DNA of 14,198 nucleotides from the NCBI GenBank assembly GCA_027624995.1, contig JAQBTI010000026.1, positions 1-14,198 on the forward strand, read 5' to 3'. This DNA is from Chloroflexota bacterium. Its GTDB lineage: Bacteria > Chloroflexota > Dehalococcoidia > Lucifugimonadales > CATQGZ01. A program made the position numbers and the translations under genes. Positions 6,464 through 14,123 of this stretch are shown here, piece by piece. The notes below the pieces were generated by a model that saw only the letters and a program-made list of their open reading frames with translations, did no database searches and was not told the DNA's origin. The stretch's first letter is position 1; each line of letters opens with the position of its first letter.

Positions 6464-7657
6464 CTATTGGTCCAGCAAGGCCTCTTCGGCCTCACGCTGT
6501 GCCAGGCGGTACACGTCTTGGAGAGGTAGGTCCTTGTCCAGGGCGATCCGGCGGCAGGATTCGTACTCAGGAGCTACGGCGACGTTGCGTCCGTCGAGCT
6601 TTTTTAGCTTGACGGCGACCTTTCCGAGAGAGGTATCGACCTCGGTAACCTCGCGCTCGGCCTCGTACCTGGTCAGGGGCCGTACCCTGACTCCGAGGGT
6701 CGAGGACTCGCGCATAATCAGCTCTATGGCACGAAGCTCCAGGTCCGATGGAACGATGGCGCTGATCATCGTCCCCGGCCGGTTCTTCTTCATCTGCACA
6801 GGAGTAAACCAGACGTCGCGCGCGCCTATCTCAAAAAGGCGCTCATGCAGGTATCCGAGCATGTCTGCGGCCATGTCGTCTATGTTCGTCTCGATCATGG
6901 TGTTATCGGTCGTATACGCGGCCCCCGACTCGTCACCGAGCCAAAGCGCCAGGACGTTCGGGTACTGGCGAGACTCCTTTCTACCCAGGCCGTAGCCCAC
7001 GCGGTCCAGAGTCAGGCTGGGCTGTCGGAACGTGGCGAGGGTCGTTAGGATGGCAGCCCCGGTAGGCGTTACCATCTCGCCGGTCTCGGTGGCGTTGTTT
7101 GGCGCCGGCACCAGAGGTGCGCCGGCCATGGCGAATAGAGCAACTGTCGCCGGAGCGGGAACCGGGAGCACGCCATGCTCACTCTGGATGGTGCCCGAGC
7201 CGGAAGGGAAAGGGGACGAGTAGACCCGCTCGACGCCCAGCAGCCCCAGACCGACGATGCTGCCCACCACGTCGACTATGGTATCCAGGCTGCCGAGCTC
7301 GTGGAGCTCAGAATCACCGACGGTGGTCCCATGGGCAACGGCCTCTGCTTCGGCAAGCCTCCTGAGGATTGCCCGGGAGCTCTCAGCCGCCGCAGACGTT
7401 AGTGTCGAGCTGTCGATAATAGAGGCGAAGTCGCTCCAGTGCATGCCACGCTGGGCTTTTTCTTCCAAGTCGACCGAGACCAACGTACCGCTGACCCCTC
7501 CGCGCTGCGCGCGACGATCGGACAGGCTGAAACCGTCGATGCCCACCCTCTTCAGCTCCCGTTCCAGGTCGGCAACCGGCACGCCCGCGTCTACAATGGC
7601 GCCGAGGACCATGTCGCCGCTAGCACCACCAATGCAGTTGAAATAAGCGGTCTTCAG
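6464..7657 (-). CDS. larC: LarC, nickel-pincer cofactor (NPN) biosynthesis nickel insertase
   Basis: About 397 residues in a single frame. LarC performs the CTP-dependent cyclometallation that inserts nickel into the pincer nucleotide used by LarA-type racemases. Family hallmarks are the N-terminal KTAYFNCIGGASGDM, then HELGSLDTIVDVVGS. GHGVLP-type sequence (SEHGVLPVPAPATV) and ETGEMVTPTGAAIL follow. ETNIDDM sits near residue 255, then FTPVQMKKNRPGTMISAI. In Lactobacillus the protein needs a programmed frameshift (larC1/larC2), but here it is one ORF. The family N-terminus falls on a CTG at 7657 with GGGAGG eight bases upstream, so I use it. A GTG at 7696, six bases after the radA stop, would add 13 residues. 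It follows radA. larB and larE are not in view. Confidence 0.93.
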   Translation of the reverse strand: MKTAYFNCIGGASGDMVLGAIVDAGVPVADLERELKRVGIDGFSLSDRRAQRGGVSGTLVSVDLEEKAQRGMHWSDFASIIDSSTLTSAAAESSRAILRRLAEAEAVAHGTTVGDSELHELGSLDTIVDVVGSIVGLGLLGVERVYSSPFPSGSGTIQSEHGVLPVPAPATVALFAMAGAPLVPAPNNATETGEMVTPTGAAILTTLATFRQPSLTLDRVGYGLGRKESRQYPNVLALWLGDESGAAYTTDNTMIETNIDDMAADMLGYLHERLFEIGARDVWFTPVQMKKNRPGTMISAIVPSDLELRAIELIMRESSTLGVRVRPLTRYEAEREVTEVDTSLGKVAVKLKKLDGRNVAVAPEYESCRRIALDKDLPLQDVYRLAQREAEEALLDQ

Positions 7658-7680
7658 TGCAAATCCCTCCCGTCTCCGGC

Positions 7681-7697
7681 TGTGCGCTACGCGCACA
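7681..7697 (-). other. hairpin between radA and larC
   Basis: A perfect 7-bp inverted repeat, TGTGCGC/GCGCACA with a TAC loop, lies between the radA stop and the larC ribosome site. It covers the alternative GTG start at 7696 and would hide it in RNA. No T tract follows, so it is not a terminator. It could be a processing or stability element. Confidence 0.45.
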
Positions 7698-7702
7698 GTT
7701 TC

Positions 7703-9106
7703 TCAGTTTCCAGGTCCCAGATCACCGACCGACCTGTCGGATTCTCTGGGTATGGCCGCCCGAATGGCATCGGCAAGGGTGTCCACGGTACGGACGTCGA
7801 GCTCGGCCGGGAGCTCTTCGCGACCGCTATCCCTCGGCAAAAGGCATCGGGTCAGGCCAAGTCGGGCCGCCTCGACCGCTCGTCGATGTAGCTGAGGCAC
7901 CGTGCGGACCTCTCCGCTCAGCCCTAGCTCACCTATCGCTACCATATCTGACTCCAGCGGCGCATTCCTAAAGCTTGACGCGATGGCCAGTGCAACGCCC
8001 AGGTCTGCCGCAGGCTCGCTGACACGCAAGCCCCCGGCGACGTTAACGACCACGTCCTGATTGGACAGGGCGATTCCGGCGCGCCTGCTCAGCACCGCAC
8101 AGATCACGAGCAGACGGTTGAATTCGATCCCGGTCGCTACACGCCTGGGAGTCGGCAGCGACGACGGGGCCGTAAGTGCCTGGACCTCTGCCAGCAGCGG
8201 CCTGTTTCCCTCCATGACGGCCACGATCGACGAGCCTACTGAGCCCGTCCGCCGCTCCGACAGGAGGGCCTTCGACGGGTCGACTACGTCGAGCAGCCCG
8301 CTCTGCGTCATCTCGAAGACTCCAATCTCGTTTGCGGAGCCGAATCGGTTCTTGACGGTCCGAAGAAGCCTCCATGAGCTGACCGGGTCACCCTCCATAT
8401 ACAGAACTACATCGACCATATGCTCGAGTACTCGGGGACCCGCAATGTCTCCGCCTTTAGTCACATGGCCGCTCAGCACCATTGGCGTCTCGGAGGCCTT
8501 GGCCCACTGCATGAGTCTACGCGTACACTCTCGAACCTGACTTGCCGCACCTGCTCCGGAGGATATCGAATCGTCATATACCGTCTGTATCGAGTCCACC
8601 AACACGACTGCCGGTCTCCTGCGTTCGAGATGGTCCAGAATCGCGTCAACGTCGGTAGCGGCGGTCAGAAAGAGGCCCTCACCAGAAATACCAAGCCGCT
8701 CGGCCCTCATCTTGATTTGGGCAGCGGACTCCTCTCCGGATACGTAGAGGGCTCCTCCGCCCGATGACGCAAGATCGGCGGCCAGGCGAAGAAGGACCGT
8801 CGACTTCCCGATACCCGGGTCACCGGCAATCAGTACTACCGACCCGGGGACTAGACCTCCGCCGAGTACCCGGTTGACCTCTGTGGACGAGACGACGATG
8901 CGTGGTTGTTCGTCCGCCGATACAACGGCAAGTTCGCGGACCGCCCCGTCGGCCTCACCGAGCCAGGCCGTACCGGTCGTCCTACCTCTTCGGACCTCTG
9001 CCAGAGAGTTCCACTGCTTGCAGGCGGGGCATCGACCCTCCCACTTCGGCGTTTCAGCCCCACAGGCGTCGCATATGTACACTACCTTGTGTTTTTCCGC
9101 AGACAT
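7703..9106 (-). CDS. radA: DNA repair protein RadA (Sms)
   Basis: 467 residues, full length. RadA is a RecA-like hexameric ATPase that drives branch migration in recombination and repair. The N-terminal zinc finger uses C12-x2-C15 and C26-x2-C29 (YICDACGAETPKWEGRCPAC). Walker A is GDPGIGKS (95-102). The RadA-specific KNRFG motif is present (TVKNRFGSANEIGVF). The C-terminal Lon-like domain (about 300-460) contains GGLRVSEPAADLGVALAIASS and GELGLSGEVRTV, followed by a divergent tail. The start is ATG 9106. It follows the clpC terminator by about 105 bases, so it probably has its own promoter. A TAGAAT near 9165 could be a -10, but I see no good -35. larC follows closely. Confidence 0.96.
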   Translation of the reverse strand: MSAEKHKVVYICDACGAETPKWEGRCPACKQWNSLAEVRRGRTTGTAWLGEADGAVRELAVVSADEQPRIVVSSTEVNRVLGGGLVPGSVVLIAGDPGIGKSTVLLRLAADLASSGGGALYVSGEESAAQIKMRAERLGISGEGLFLTAATDVDAILDHLERRRPAVVLVDSIQTVYDDSISSGAGAASQVRECTRRLMQWAKASETPMVLSGHVTKGGDIAGPRVLEHMVDVVLYMEGDPVSSWRLLRTVKNRFGSANEIGVFEMTQSGLLDVVDPSKALLSERRTGSVGSSIVAVMEGNRPLLAEVQALTAPSSLPTPRRVATGIEFNRLLVICAVLSRRAGIALSNQDVVVNVAGGLRVSEPAADLGVALAIASSFRNAPLESDMVAIGELGLSGEVRTVPQLHRRAVEAARLGLTRCLLPRDSGREELPAELDVRTVDTLADAIRAAIPRESDRSVGDLGPGN

Positions 9107-9212
9107 TGGCCCCCAGCGCTGGTCCAGTAGCCAAGAATTTCAACTCAAGGGCCATTCTAGCAGAGGAACGAGCGGCACACCGACAAAGACGAAACCCGGG
9201 GGCGTAGTCCTC

Positions 9213-9253
9213 ACAAAAAACAAGGGCCCGGACAACTAAGCGTTGCCGGGCCC
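9213..9253 (-). terminator. intrinsic terminator of clpC
   Basis: On the minus strand GGGCCCGG(CAAC) pairs with (GTTG)TCCGGGCCC across a short loop, followed by TTGTTTTTTGT. It starts about 20 bases after the clpC stop. Strong stem and T run; it separates rpsA-clpC from radA-larC. Confidence 0.9.
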
Positions 9254-9275
9254 AATAAGAGTCGGAAAGAGACGG

Positions 9276-11741
9276 TTAGACGGGAGCGGCCTCGAGCGGC
9301 GACCTTGCGGTTACCACCAATTCGCCATCGGTGACACCTATCACGGCCGTATCCCCAGGTTTCATAGAACCTCCCAGTACGGCATCCGATAGCTGGTCTT
9401 CGACGCTGTCCTGAATCAAGCGCCTCAGCGGACGTGCGCCGAACTTCGGGTCGAAGCCCTTCTCGGCCAGCCACTCCTTGGCCTCCACAGACACCTCCAT
9501 GTCTACGCCCTTCGCTATGAGGTTGGATGCTACGTCCACCAACATCAAATCGACGATCTGGTGCACATGTTCCCGGTTGAGCGGATGGAAGACAACGGTC
9601 CCGTCGATTCTGTTCAGGAACTCGGGCCGGAAGAAGCGCTTGACCTCGTCCAGCACGTTCGTCTTCATTCGATCGTATGCTTCTTTCGCGCCCGCATCCT
9701 CGCCCGACTTCGCTACGAAGCCGATGTTCCTGCCCTGGCGGATCAAGTCGGAACCGATGTTGCTGGTCATTACGACGATAGTGTTTCGGAAGTCGACCTT
9801 CCGGCCCTTGGCATCGGTTAGGTGTCCATCGTCGAATATCTGAAGAAGTATGTTAAACACGTCTGGGTGAGCCTTCTCGATCTCGTCGAGGAGGACCACG
9901 CAGTAGGACTTCCGCCTCACGGCCTCGGTGAGCTGGCCTCCCTCGTCATAGCCGATGTAGCCCGGAGGCGCACCGACCAGGCGGGCGACCGCGTGTCTTT
10001 CCATGAACTCGGACATGTCGATGCGGATCATCGACTCCTCACTGCCGAACATGAATTCGGCCAGCTTCTTGACTAGGAATGTCTTGCCGACTCCAGTGGG
10101 TCCCAGGAAGATGAAGGCGCCTGTTGGACGCTTGATGTCCTTAATTCCGGCTCTGGCCCGGCGAACTGCTTTGGCGACCAGTGTGATCGCCTCGTCTTGG
10201 CCGATAACCTGCTCATGGAGTTCCTTCTCCATGTTCACGAGGCGCTCGCTCTCCTCGACGGCGAGTCGCGTCACCGGGATCCCGGTCCACATGCTGACGA
10301 TCTCGGCGATGTGTTCCTCCGAGACCACCGGTTTCTCGTCGCCCTTCTCCTCTTTCCAGTTCTTTTCCAGGGTCTCGAGCTTTTCCGCCAGGCTGGCCTC
10401 GCGGTCACGCAATTCGGCGGCGAACTCGTACTGTCTGGAGGAGATGGCCTCATCCTTCTCTTTACGCACGCTCTCCAGCATCTTGGCCGCATTTTTGACG
10501 GACATGGGTCGGCTGCCGAAGTTGATGCGGACCCTCGAGGCCGCCTCGTCGATAAGGTCGATGGCCTTGTCGGGAAGGAAACGGTCTGTGATGAATCGCG
10601 ACGCCATGTTGGCGGCGACGCCTAAAGCCTCGTCGCTAATCTCCAGGTTGTGGTGCTCTTCGTACCGAGGCTTAATCCCGCGCAGGATCTCGATAGTATC
10701 TTCGGCCGACGGCTCTTCAACCCTGACAGGCTGGAAGCGGCGCTCGAGCGCGGGGTCGCGTTCAACGTACTTCCTGTAATCGTCCAAGGTCGTGGCGCCG
10801 ATAGTCTGCATCTCACCCCTGGCCAGAGACGGCTTCAGGATGTTAGCCGCATCGACGGCTCCCTCAGCGGCGCCTGCGCCGACCATGGTGTGGATCTCGT
10901 CGATGAACAGGATGCAGTTGCCCGAACTCTTAATCTCTTCGATGACTTTTTTCAGGCGCTCCTCAAACTCTCCACGGTACTTAGTGCCCGCGACGAGCGC
11001 GCCCATGTCCAGTGTCACCAGGCGCTTGCCTTGCAGGGTGGCAGGGACGTCGTTGTCGGCAATGCGTTGGGCCAAAGCTTCGACGATGGCCGTCTTGCCA
11101 ACGCCCGGCTCACCGATGAGCACCGGGTTGTTCTTAGTCCTACGACTCAGTATCTGAGTCACGCGCTGGATCTCTTTTTCCCTGCCCACTGTGGGGTCGA
11201 GCTTGCCGGCGCGGGCGGCCTCCGTCAGGTCGATGCCGAGTTGATCGAGGGTCGGGGTACGAGCGGAGCTGCGTTGCCCACCCTGGGCCTGGCCTTCGTC
11301 CTGGGCCAGCACGCGGCTGGTCTCGGCCCTGACCTTATCCAGGGTCACACCCAGGCTTTCGAGCACCCCGGCCGCGACTCCCTCGCCCTCTCTCATGAGG
11401 CCGATGAGCAGGTGCTCCGTTCCGATGTAGTTATGACTGAGCCTGCGCGCTTCATCGACGGCGAGCTCGATAACTTTCTTGGCGCGAGGTGTGAGGCCTA
11501 TCTCTCCCCCCACAGGACGCTCGCCCCTCCCGATAATGAACTCGACCGCGGACCTGACCTTGTTCAACTCAACGCCCAGGCCGGCAAGGACCTTGGCGGC
11601 AGTGCCGTCAGTCTCGCGAACCACGCCAAGTAGGACGTGTTCGGTGCCTATGTAGTTGTGGTTGAATCGCTGGGCCTCTTCTTGAGCCAGCGACAGCACC
11701 CTACGAGCCCTCTCCGAAAACTTCTCGAACCTACTTGCCAT
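9276..11741 (-). CDS. clpC: ATP-dependent Clp protease ATP-binding subunit ClpC
   Basis: 821 residues, full length. It is an AAA+ unfoldase that feeds proteins to ClpP. Two Clp N repeats (about 1-70 and 80-148) each carry HNYIGTEH. AAA-1 has Walker A GEPGVGKT (210-217) and Walker B ILFIDE. A UVR-type coiled middle domain spans about 425-460, the mark of ClpC as opposed to ClpA or ClpB. AAA-2 has GPTGVGKT (547-554) and VVLLDE. The tripeptide IGF (673-675) is the ClpP-docking loop. ATG 11741 has AGGAG nine bases upstream, and that GGAG can pair with a CTCC just before it, a short hairpin that might limit initiation. It lies 42 bases after rpsA. The ctsR/mcsA/mcsB genes that usually precede clpC in Firmicutes are absent. 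Confidence 0.97.
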   Translation of the reverse strand: MASRFEKFSERARRVLSLAQEEAQRFNHNYIGTEHVLLGVVRETDGTAAKVLAGLGVELNKVRSAVEFIIGRGERPVGGEIGLTPRAKKVIELAVDEARRLSHNYIGTEHLLIGLMREGEGVAAGVLESLGVTLDKVRAETSRVLAQDEGQAQGGQRSSARTPTLDQLGIDLTEAARAGKLDPTVGREKEIQRVTQILSRRTKNNPVLIGEPGVGKTAIVEALAQRIADNDVPATLQGKRLVTLDMGALVAGTKYRGEFEERLKKVIEEIKSSGNCILFIDEIHTMVGAGAAEGAVDAANILKPSLARGEMQTIGATTLDDYRKYVERDPALERRFQPVRVEEPSAEDTIEILRGIKPRYEEHHNLEISDEALGVAANMASRFITDRFLPDKAIDLIDEAASRVRINFGSRPMSVKNAAKMLESVRKEKDEAISSRQYEFAAELRDREASLAEKLETLEKNWKEEKGDEKPVVSEEHIAEIVSMWTGIPVTRLAVEESERLVNMEKELHEQVIGQDEAITLVAKAVRRARAGIKDIKRPTGAFIFLGPTGVGKTFLVKKLAEFMFGSEESMIRIDMSEFMERHAVARLVGAPPGYIGYDEGGQLTEAVRRKSYCVVLLDEIEKAHPDVFNILLQIFDDGHLTDAKGRKVDFRNTIVVMTSNIGSDLIRQGRNIGFVAKSGEDAGAKEAYDRMKTNVLDEVKRFFRPEFLNRIDGTVVFHPLNREHVHQIVDLMLVDVASNLIAKGVDMEVSVEAKEWLAEKGFDPKFGARPLRRLIQDSVEDQLSDAVLGGSMKPGDTAVIGVTDGELVVTARSPLEAAPV

Positions 11742-11783
11742 GTGTCATATCTCCTGAGGAGCTCTTTGTTATCAGCGTCGGGA

Positions 11784-13361
11784 CTAGGTCTCGTCCGCCT
11801 CCTCGACTTTTCCGGCCCCGGATTCATCCGCCTGTTCTTCAGTCGCTTCGTTCTCCACAGTCGAGGCTTCTTCTGAATCGGGTGTGGGGTCCGCTACCGG
11901 AGTCTCTTCGTCTGCCGCCTCGGGCTCTTCCATTGGGACCGCCTCTGGCTCTGGAGCAGAGTCTTCAGATGGAGTCTCCTCCTCTGCCACTACCGCCGTC
12001 TCCTCTGCCCGGATGTCTTCCAACTCTGGTTCTACCACTACCTCGGGAGGGAGAGCGTTTGACTTGACTTCATCGCGCTTCTCAGATTCATCTACATACG
12101 GTGAGTAGGTGCCTTCTTTCTCTTCGGCCTGTCTCAGGCTGAGCCCCAAACGCTTGCGGTCGGGCTCAATTCTCAAGATCTTGACTCTGACGGCTTGGCC
12201 CTCGGTCACCACCTCTCTGGGGTGAGCGATCATTCGCGGAGTCAGCTCCGAGATGTGGATCAGGCCCTCTACAGATCCTTCAATGCGAGCGAATGCACCG
12301 AAGTTAGTTAGTTTGGTCACGGTGGCATCGACTATATCTTCGACGTTGTAGCGATCGTTGATCGTCTCCCAAGGCTCTGGCTTCAACCGCCTCAGGCTCA
12401 GGGCGATTCGCCTGTTATCGGAATCGACCCGGAGGACATAGACATCCAGTTCGTCGCCGACCTTGACTACTTCGTCGGGTGTGTTGACCTGGTCCCAAGA
12501 GAGCTCGGATATGTGGATGAGGCCGTCAGCCCCGCCGAGATCGACGAACGCACCAAAGCTGCTCAGTCCGGTGACCCGTCCCTTCCGGACCTCCCCTTCG
12601 GTCAGCTCTTCGATGAGTCGGGCCTTCTGCTCGTCCCGGCGTTCTTGCACGGCCTGACGCTCTGAGAAGATCGCTCTGTTGCGGCCCCGATTGACCTCCA
12701 AGACCTTCATTTTGAGAACCTTGCCAATCTCGTCGTCACGAGGATCGCGTTCTGGAGCTGCAGGTGTCTGTGGCTCCGGCGCCGCGACCGGGGCCTCACC
12801 AAAAGCGGCGTCAGCCTGCTGAGCGTCGGTCGCATCTTCTGCAGATGAAGCAGTCGGCGCTGCCGCCTCAGGCTTTTCTTCCCGCTGGGTCTCACGGAAA
12901 TGTGCCTTGGAGACGCTGACCAGCTGAGATATTGGGACGAACCCCTGTACGCCCTCGGCCTCCACGATCGCCCCGCCTCGATTGAAGCCGAGGATCGTTC
13001 CATGAATCAACTCACCCGACTCCATGGCGACTTCGAGGACACGCCAGCCCTGTTCGCCCACAGCCCGGTCTATGGATAGGATCGCTCCCTCTTCGGCCGT
13101 CTCGGAACGGACAACGAAGGTGACGATCTCGTCTCCGATGTTGATCTCTTTTCGGGCATCGGCACCCAAGGTCTTCATCTCACCAGGGGGCACAACGCCC
13201 TCGGCCTTGGCGCCGACGTTGATGAAGATACCGTCGGGGTCAGCGCGCATCACGACTCCTTCGACCACATCGCCTCTTCGCAGAGGCTTGACGGGCTTCA
13301 TGGAGTCCAGCAGCTCGCTCATCTCAGATGACGGACCGCTATCCTGCACTGAGGAGTTCAT
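11784..13361 (-). CDS. rpsA: 30S ribosomal protein S1 with split domain 2 and acidic tail
   Basis: 525 residues from ATG 13361 (a TTG at 13373 would add four; neither has a clear Shine-Dalgarno). S1 binds mRNA on the 30S subunit. Four S1/OB domains are seen: about 28-100 (GDVVEGVVMRADPDGIFINVG), 116-237, 255-326 (SSFGAFVDLGGADGLIHISEL) and 343-412 (TNFGAFARIEGSVEGLIHISEL). Domain 2 is interrupted at about 159-209 by a low-complexity Ala/Pro/Glu insertion. Its two halves are GTILGFNRGGAIVEAEGVQGF and KVLEVNRGRNRAIFSERQ. From about 413 to the end the protein is disordered-looking and strongly acidic (Glu/Pro/Asp/Ala). Four domains with this layout are common outside Proteobacteria. clpC follows at 42 bases with no promoter visible between them. 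Confidence 0.95.
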   Translation of the reverse strand: MNSSVQDSGPSSEMSELLDSMKPVKPLRRGDVVEGVVMRADPDGIFINVGAKAEGVVPPGEMKTLGADARKEINIGDEIVTFVVRSETAEEGAILSIDRAVGEQGWRVLEVAMESGELIHGTILGFNRGGAIVEAEGVQGFVPISQLVSVSKAHFRETQREEKPEAAAPTASSAEDATDAQQADAAFGEAPVAAPEPQTPAAPERDPRDDEIGKVLKMKVLEVNRGRNRAIFSERQAVQERRDEQKARLIEELTEGEVRKGRVTGLSSFGAFVDLGGADGLIHISELSWDQVNTPDEVVKVGDELDVYVLRVDSDNRRIALSLRRLKPEPWETINDRYNVEDIVDATVTKLTNFGAFARIEGSVEGLIHISELTPRMIAHPREVVTEGQAVRVKILRIEPDRKRLGLSLRQAEEKEGTYSPYVDESEKRDEVKSNALPPEVVVEPELEDIRAEETAVVAEEETPSEDSAPEPEAVPMEEPEAADEETPVADPTPDSEEASTVENEATEEQADESGAGKVEEADET

Positions 13362-13396
13362 TTTAACGCTCAATTCGGGCGGAGTTAGACTGCTTC

Positions 13397-13425
13397 ATTA
13401 TAGGTATATAGGCCAGGGGTGTAAA
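13397..13425 (-). promoter_or_regulatory. sigma70-type promoter of rpsA
   Basis: On the minus strand TTTACA (13425-13420), a 17-base spacer and a perfect TATAAT (13402-13397). Transcription would begin near 13390, giving a leader of only about 17-29 bases before rpsA. The stretch from here to the 5S gene (13426-13672) holds no convincing gene or terminator. Confidence 0.85.
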
Positions 13426-13672
13426 GGCGTAGACCTAGCCGCTGCGGAGCTGGTTGACGGGGTCGGGTAGGTGCAGCTCCGGCGGGCTGTCCACCCATCC
13501 GGGCCCTCCTTCCAGAGGTTATGGGAATTGAATCACGCACTGGCAAGCGCTGGGAACGTCGCACGAGATACTGCCCTCCATGTCAAGGCCCAGAATACCG
13601 CTCAGGCGAAGCACACTTCAAGAGGGGGGATGACCCTATCTTGGGATGTTTACGGGGCCTAGAAAAGCACAA

Positions 13673-13793
13673 CCCCCTGGCAGTGACCTATTTTCCCACT
13701 CCGTTGCCAGAGCAGTATCGTCGGCGCTGAGACGTTTCACTACCGTGTTCGGGATGGGAACGGGTGGGTCCGTCTCGCCAAGACCACCAGGGG
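13673..13793 (-). rRNA. rrf: 5S ribosomal RNA
   Basis: On the minus strand the sequence starts CCCCTGGTGGTCTTGGCGAG. It has the universal CCCGTTCCCATCCCGAACAC block and AGCGCCGA, and ends GTGGGAAAATAGGTCACTGCC-AGGGG. The two ends form the terminal stem (CCCCTGG/CCAGGGG). Length is about 121. No 23S sequence lies upstream, and the gene has its own promoter about 60 bases away. The ends are accurate to within a few bases. Confidence 0.95.
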
Positions 13794-13821
13794 ACAGTGT
13801 TTCAGTTTGAAGCGGGCCACC

Positions 13822-13835
13822 CGGCTACGTAGCCG
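13822..13835 (-). other. palindrome in the 5S leader
   Basis: CGGCTACGTAGCCG is a perfect 14-base palindrome about 30 bases before the 5S gene, inside its predicted leader. In RNA it extends to a 7-bp stem with an ACGU loop (one G-U pair). It could be a processing stem or a protein-binding site. Function unknown. Confidence 0.4.
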
Positions 13836-13854
13836 AGACAAGACCGCGCCGCCT

Positions 13855-13883
13855 ATAATATCAATTTGACGTCGAGGTGTCAA
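13855..13883 (-). promoter_or_regulatory. sigma70-type promoter of the 5S rRNA gene
   Basis: On the minus strand a perfect TTGACA (13883-13878), a 17-base spacer and TATTAT (13860-13855). The transcript would start near 13848, with a leader of about 55 bases that includes a palindrome. It shows that this 5S gene is transcribed separately. Confidence 0.85.
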
Positions 13884-13884
13884 C

Positions 13885-13906
13885 GGCGGCACGAAGGCGG
13901 CACGAA
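13885..13906 (+). repeat. tandem 11-base duplication
   Basis: GGCGGCACGAA occurs twice head to tail (13885-13895 and 13896-13906), directly upstream of the -35 box of the 5S promoter. It may be chance slippage or an upstream activator site. Confidence 0.5.
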
Positions 13907-13911
13907 AAGGG

Positions 13912-14010
13912 ATGGATTCTCGCCTGCGCGGGAACGCGCGGGGCATTCCGGCATCCGCGGGAACGGCAGCGGGATTCGGTGTACGATCGATTGACGGCGG
14001 GAATGACAGG
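13912..14010. repeat. REP-like GGATTC..CGCGGGAA repeat cluster
   Basis: Pieces of a common intergenic repeat family occur here: GGATTCTCGCCTGCGCGGGAA with a 7-bp hairpin (13917-13923 with 13928-13934), then ATTCCGGCATCCGCGGGAACG, then GACGGCGGGAATGACAGG. Translations of such repeats (PRRRESI, PAQARIHPF) are well-known false proteins. The cluster fills the space between the 5S promoter and the divergent oxidoreductase promoter. No gene is visible in 13794-14123. Confidence 0.6.
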
Positions 14011-14050
14011 CCGCGCTGGCGACGGCGCTAACACCTGCAACAGCGGACTC

Positions 14051-14079
14051 TTGATGTCTGACAGGGCCACCTTTACAAT
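14051..14079 (+). promoter_or_regulatory. sigma70-type promoter of the luciferase-like oxidoreductase gene
   Basis: TTGATG (14051-14056), a 17-base spacer and TACAAT (14074-14079). Transcription would start near 14086, about 38 bases before ATG 14124. Confidence 0.65.
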
Positions 14080-14123
14080 GACCACCGCCAGTCTGAGGCC
14101 CGTTTGCCACAAGGGATTTTCGA

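Noticed and set aside
9107..9212. Promoter for radA
   Set aside because: A TAGAAT occurs on the minus strand near 9165 but has no -35 at a proper distance, so I did not list it.
10650..11633. 327-residue plus-strand ORF antisense to clpC
   Set aside because: Long only because of GC-rich codon use in clpC; it mirrors the ClpC frame and has no recognisable domain or ribosome site.
13426..13672. Possible structured RNA (SRP, 6S or RNase P) between rpsA and 5S
   Set aside because: I looked for the SRP core (GGTC..GGAAG..AGCAGCC), RNase P and tmRNA motifs, and did not find them; GGAAGGAGG there is just a purine run.
13794..14123. 3' end of a 23S gene upstream of 5S
   Set aside because: No rRNA-like sequence is visible; the space holds a promoter, a palindrome and repeats.
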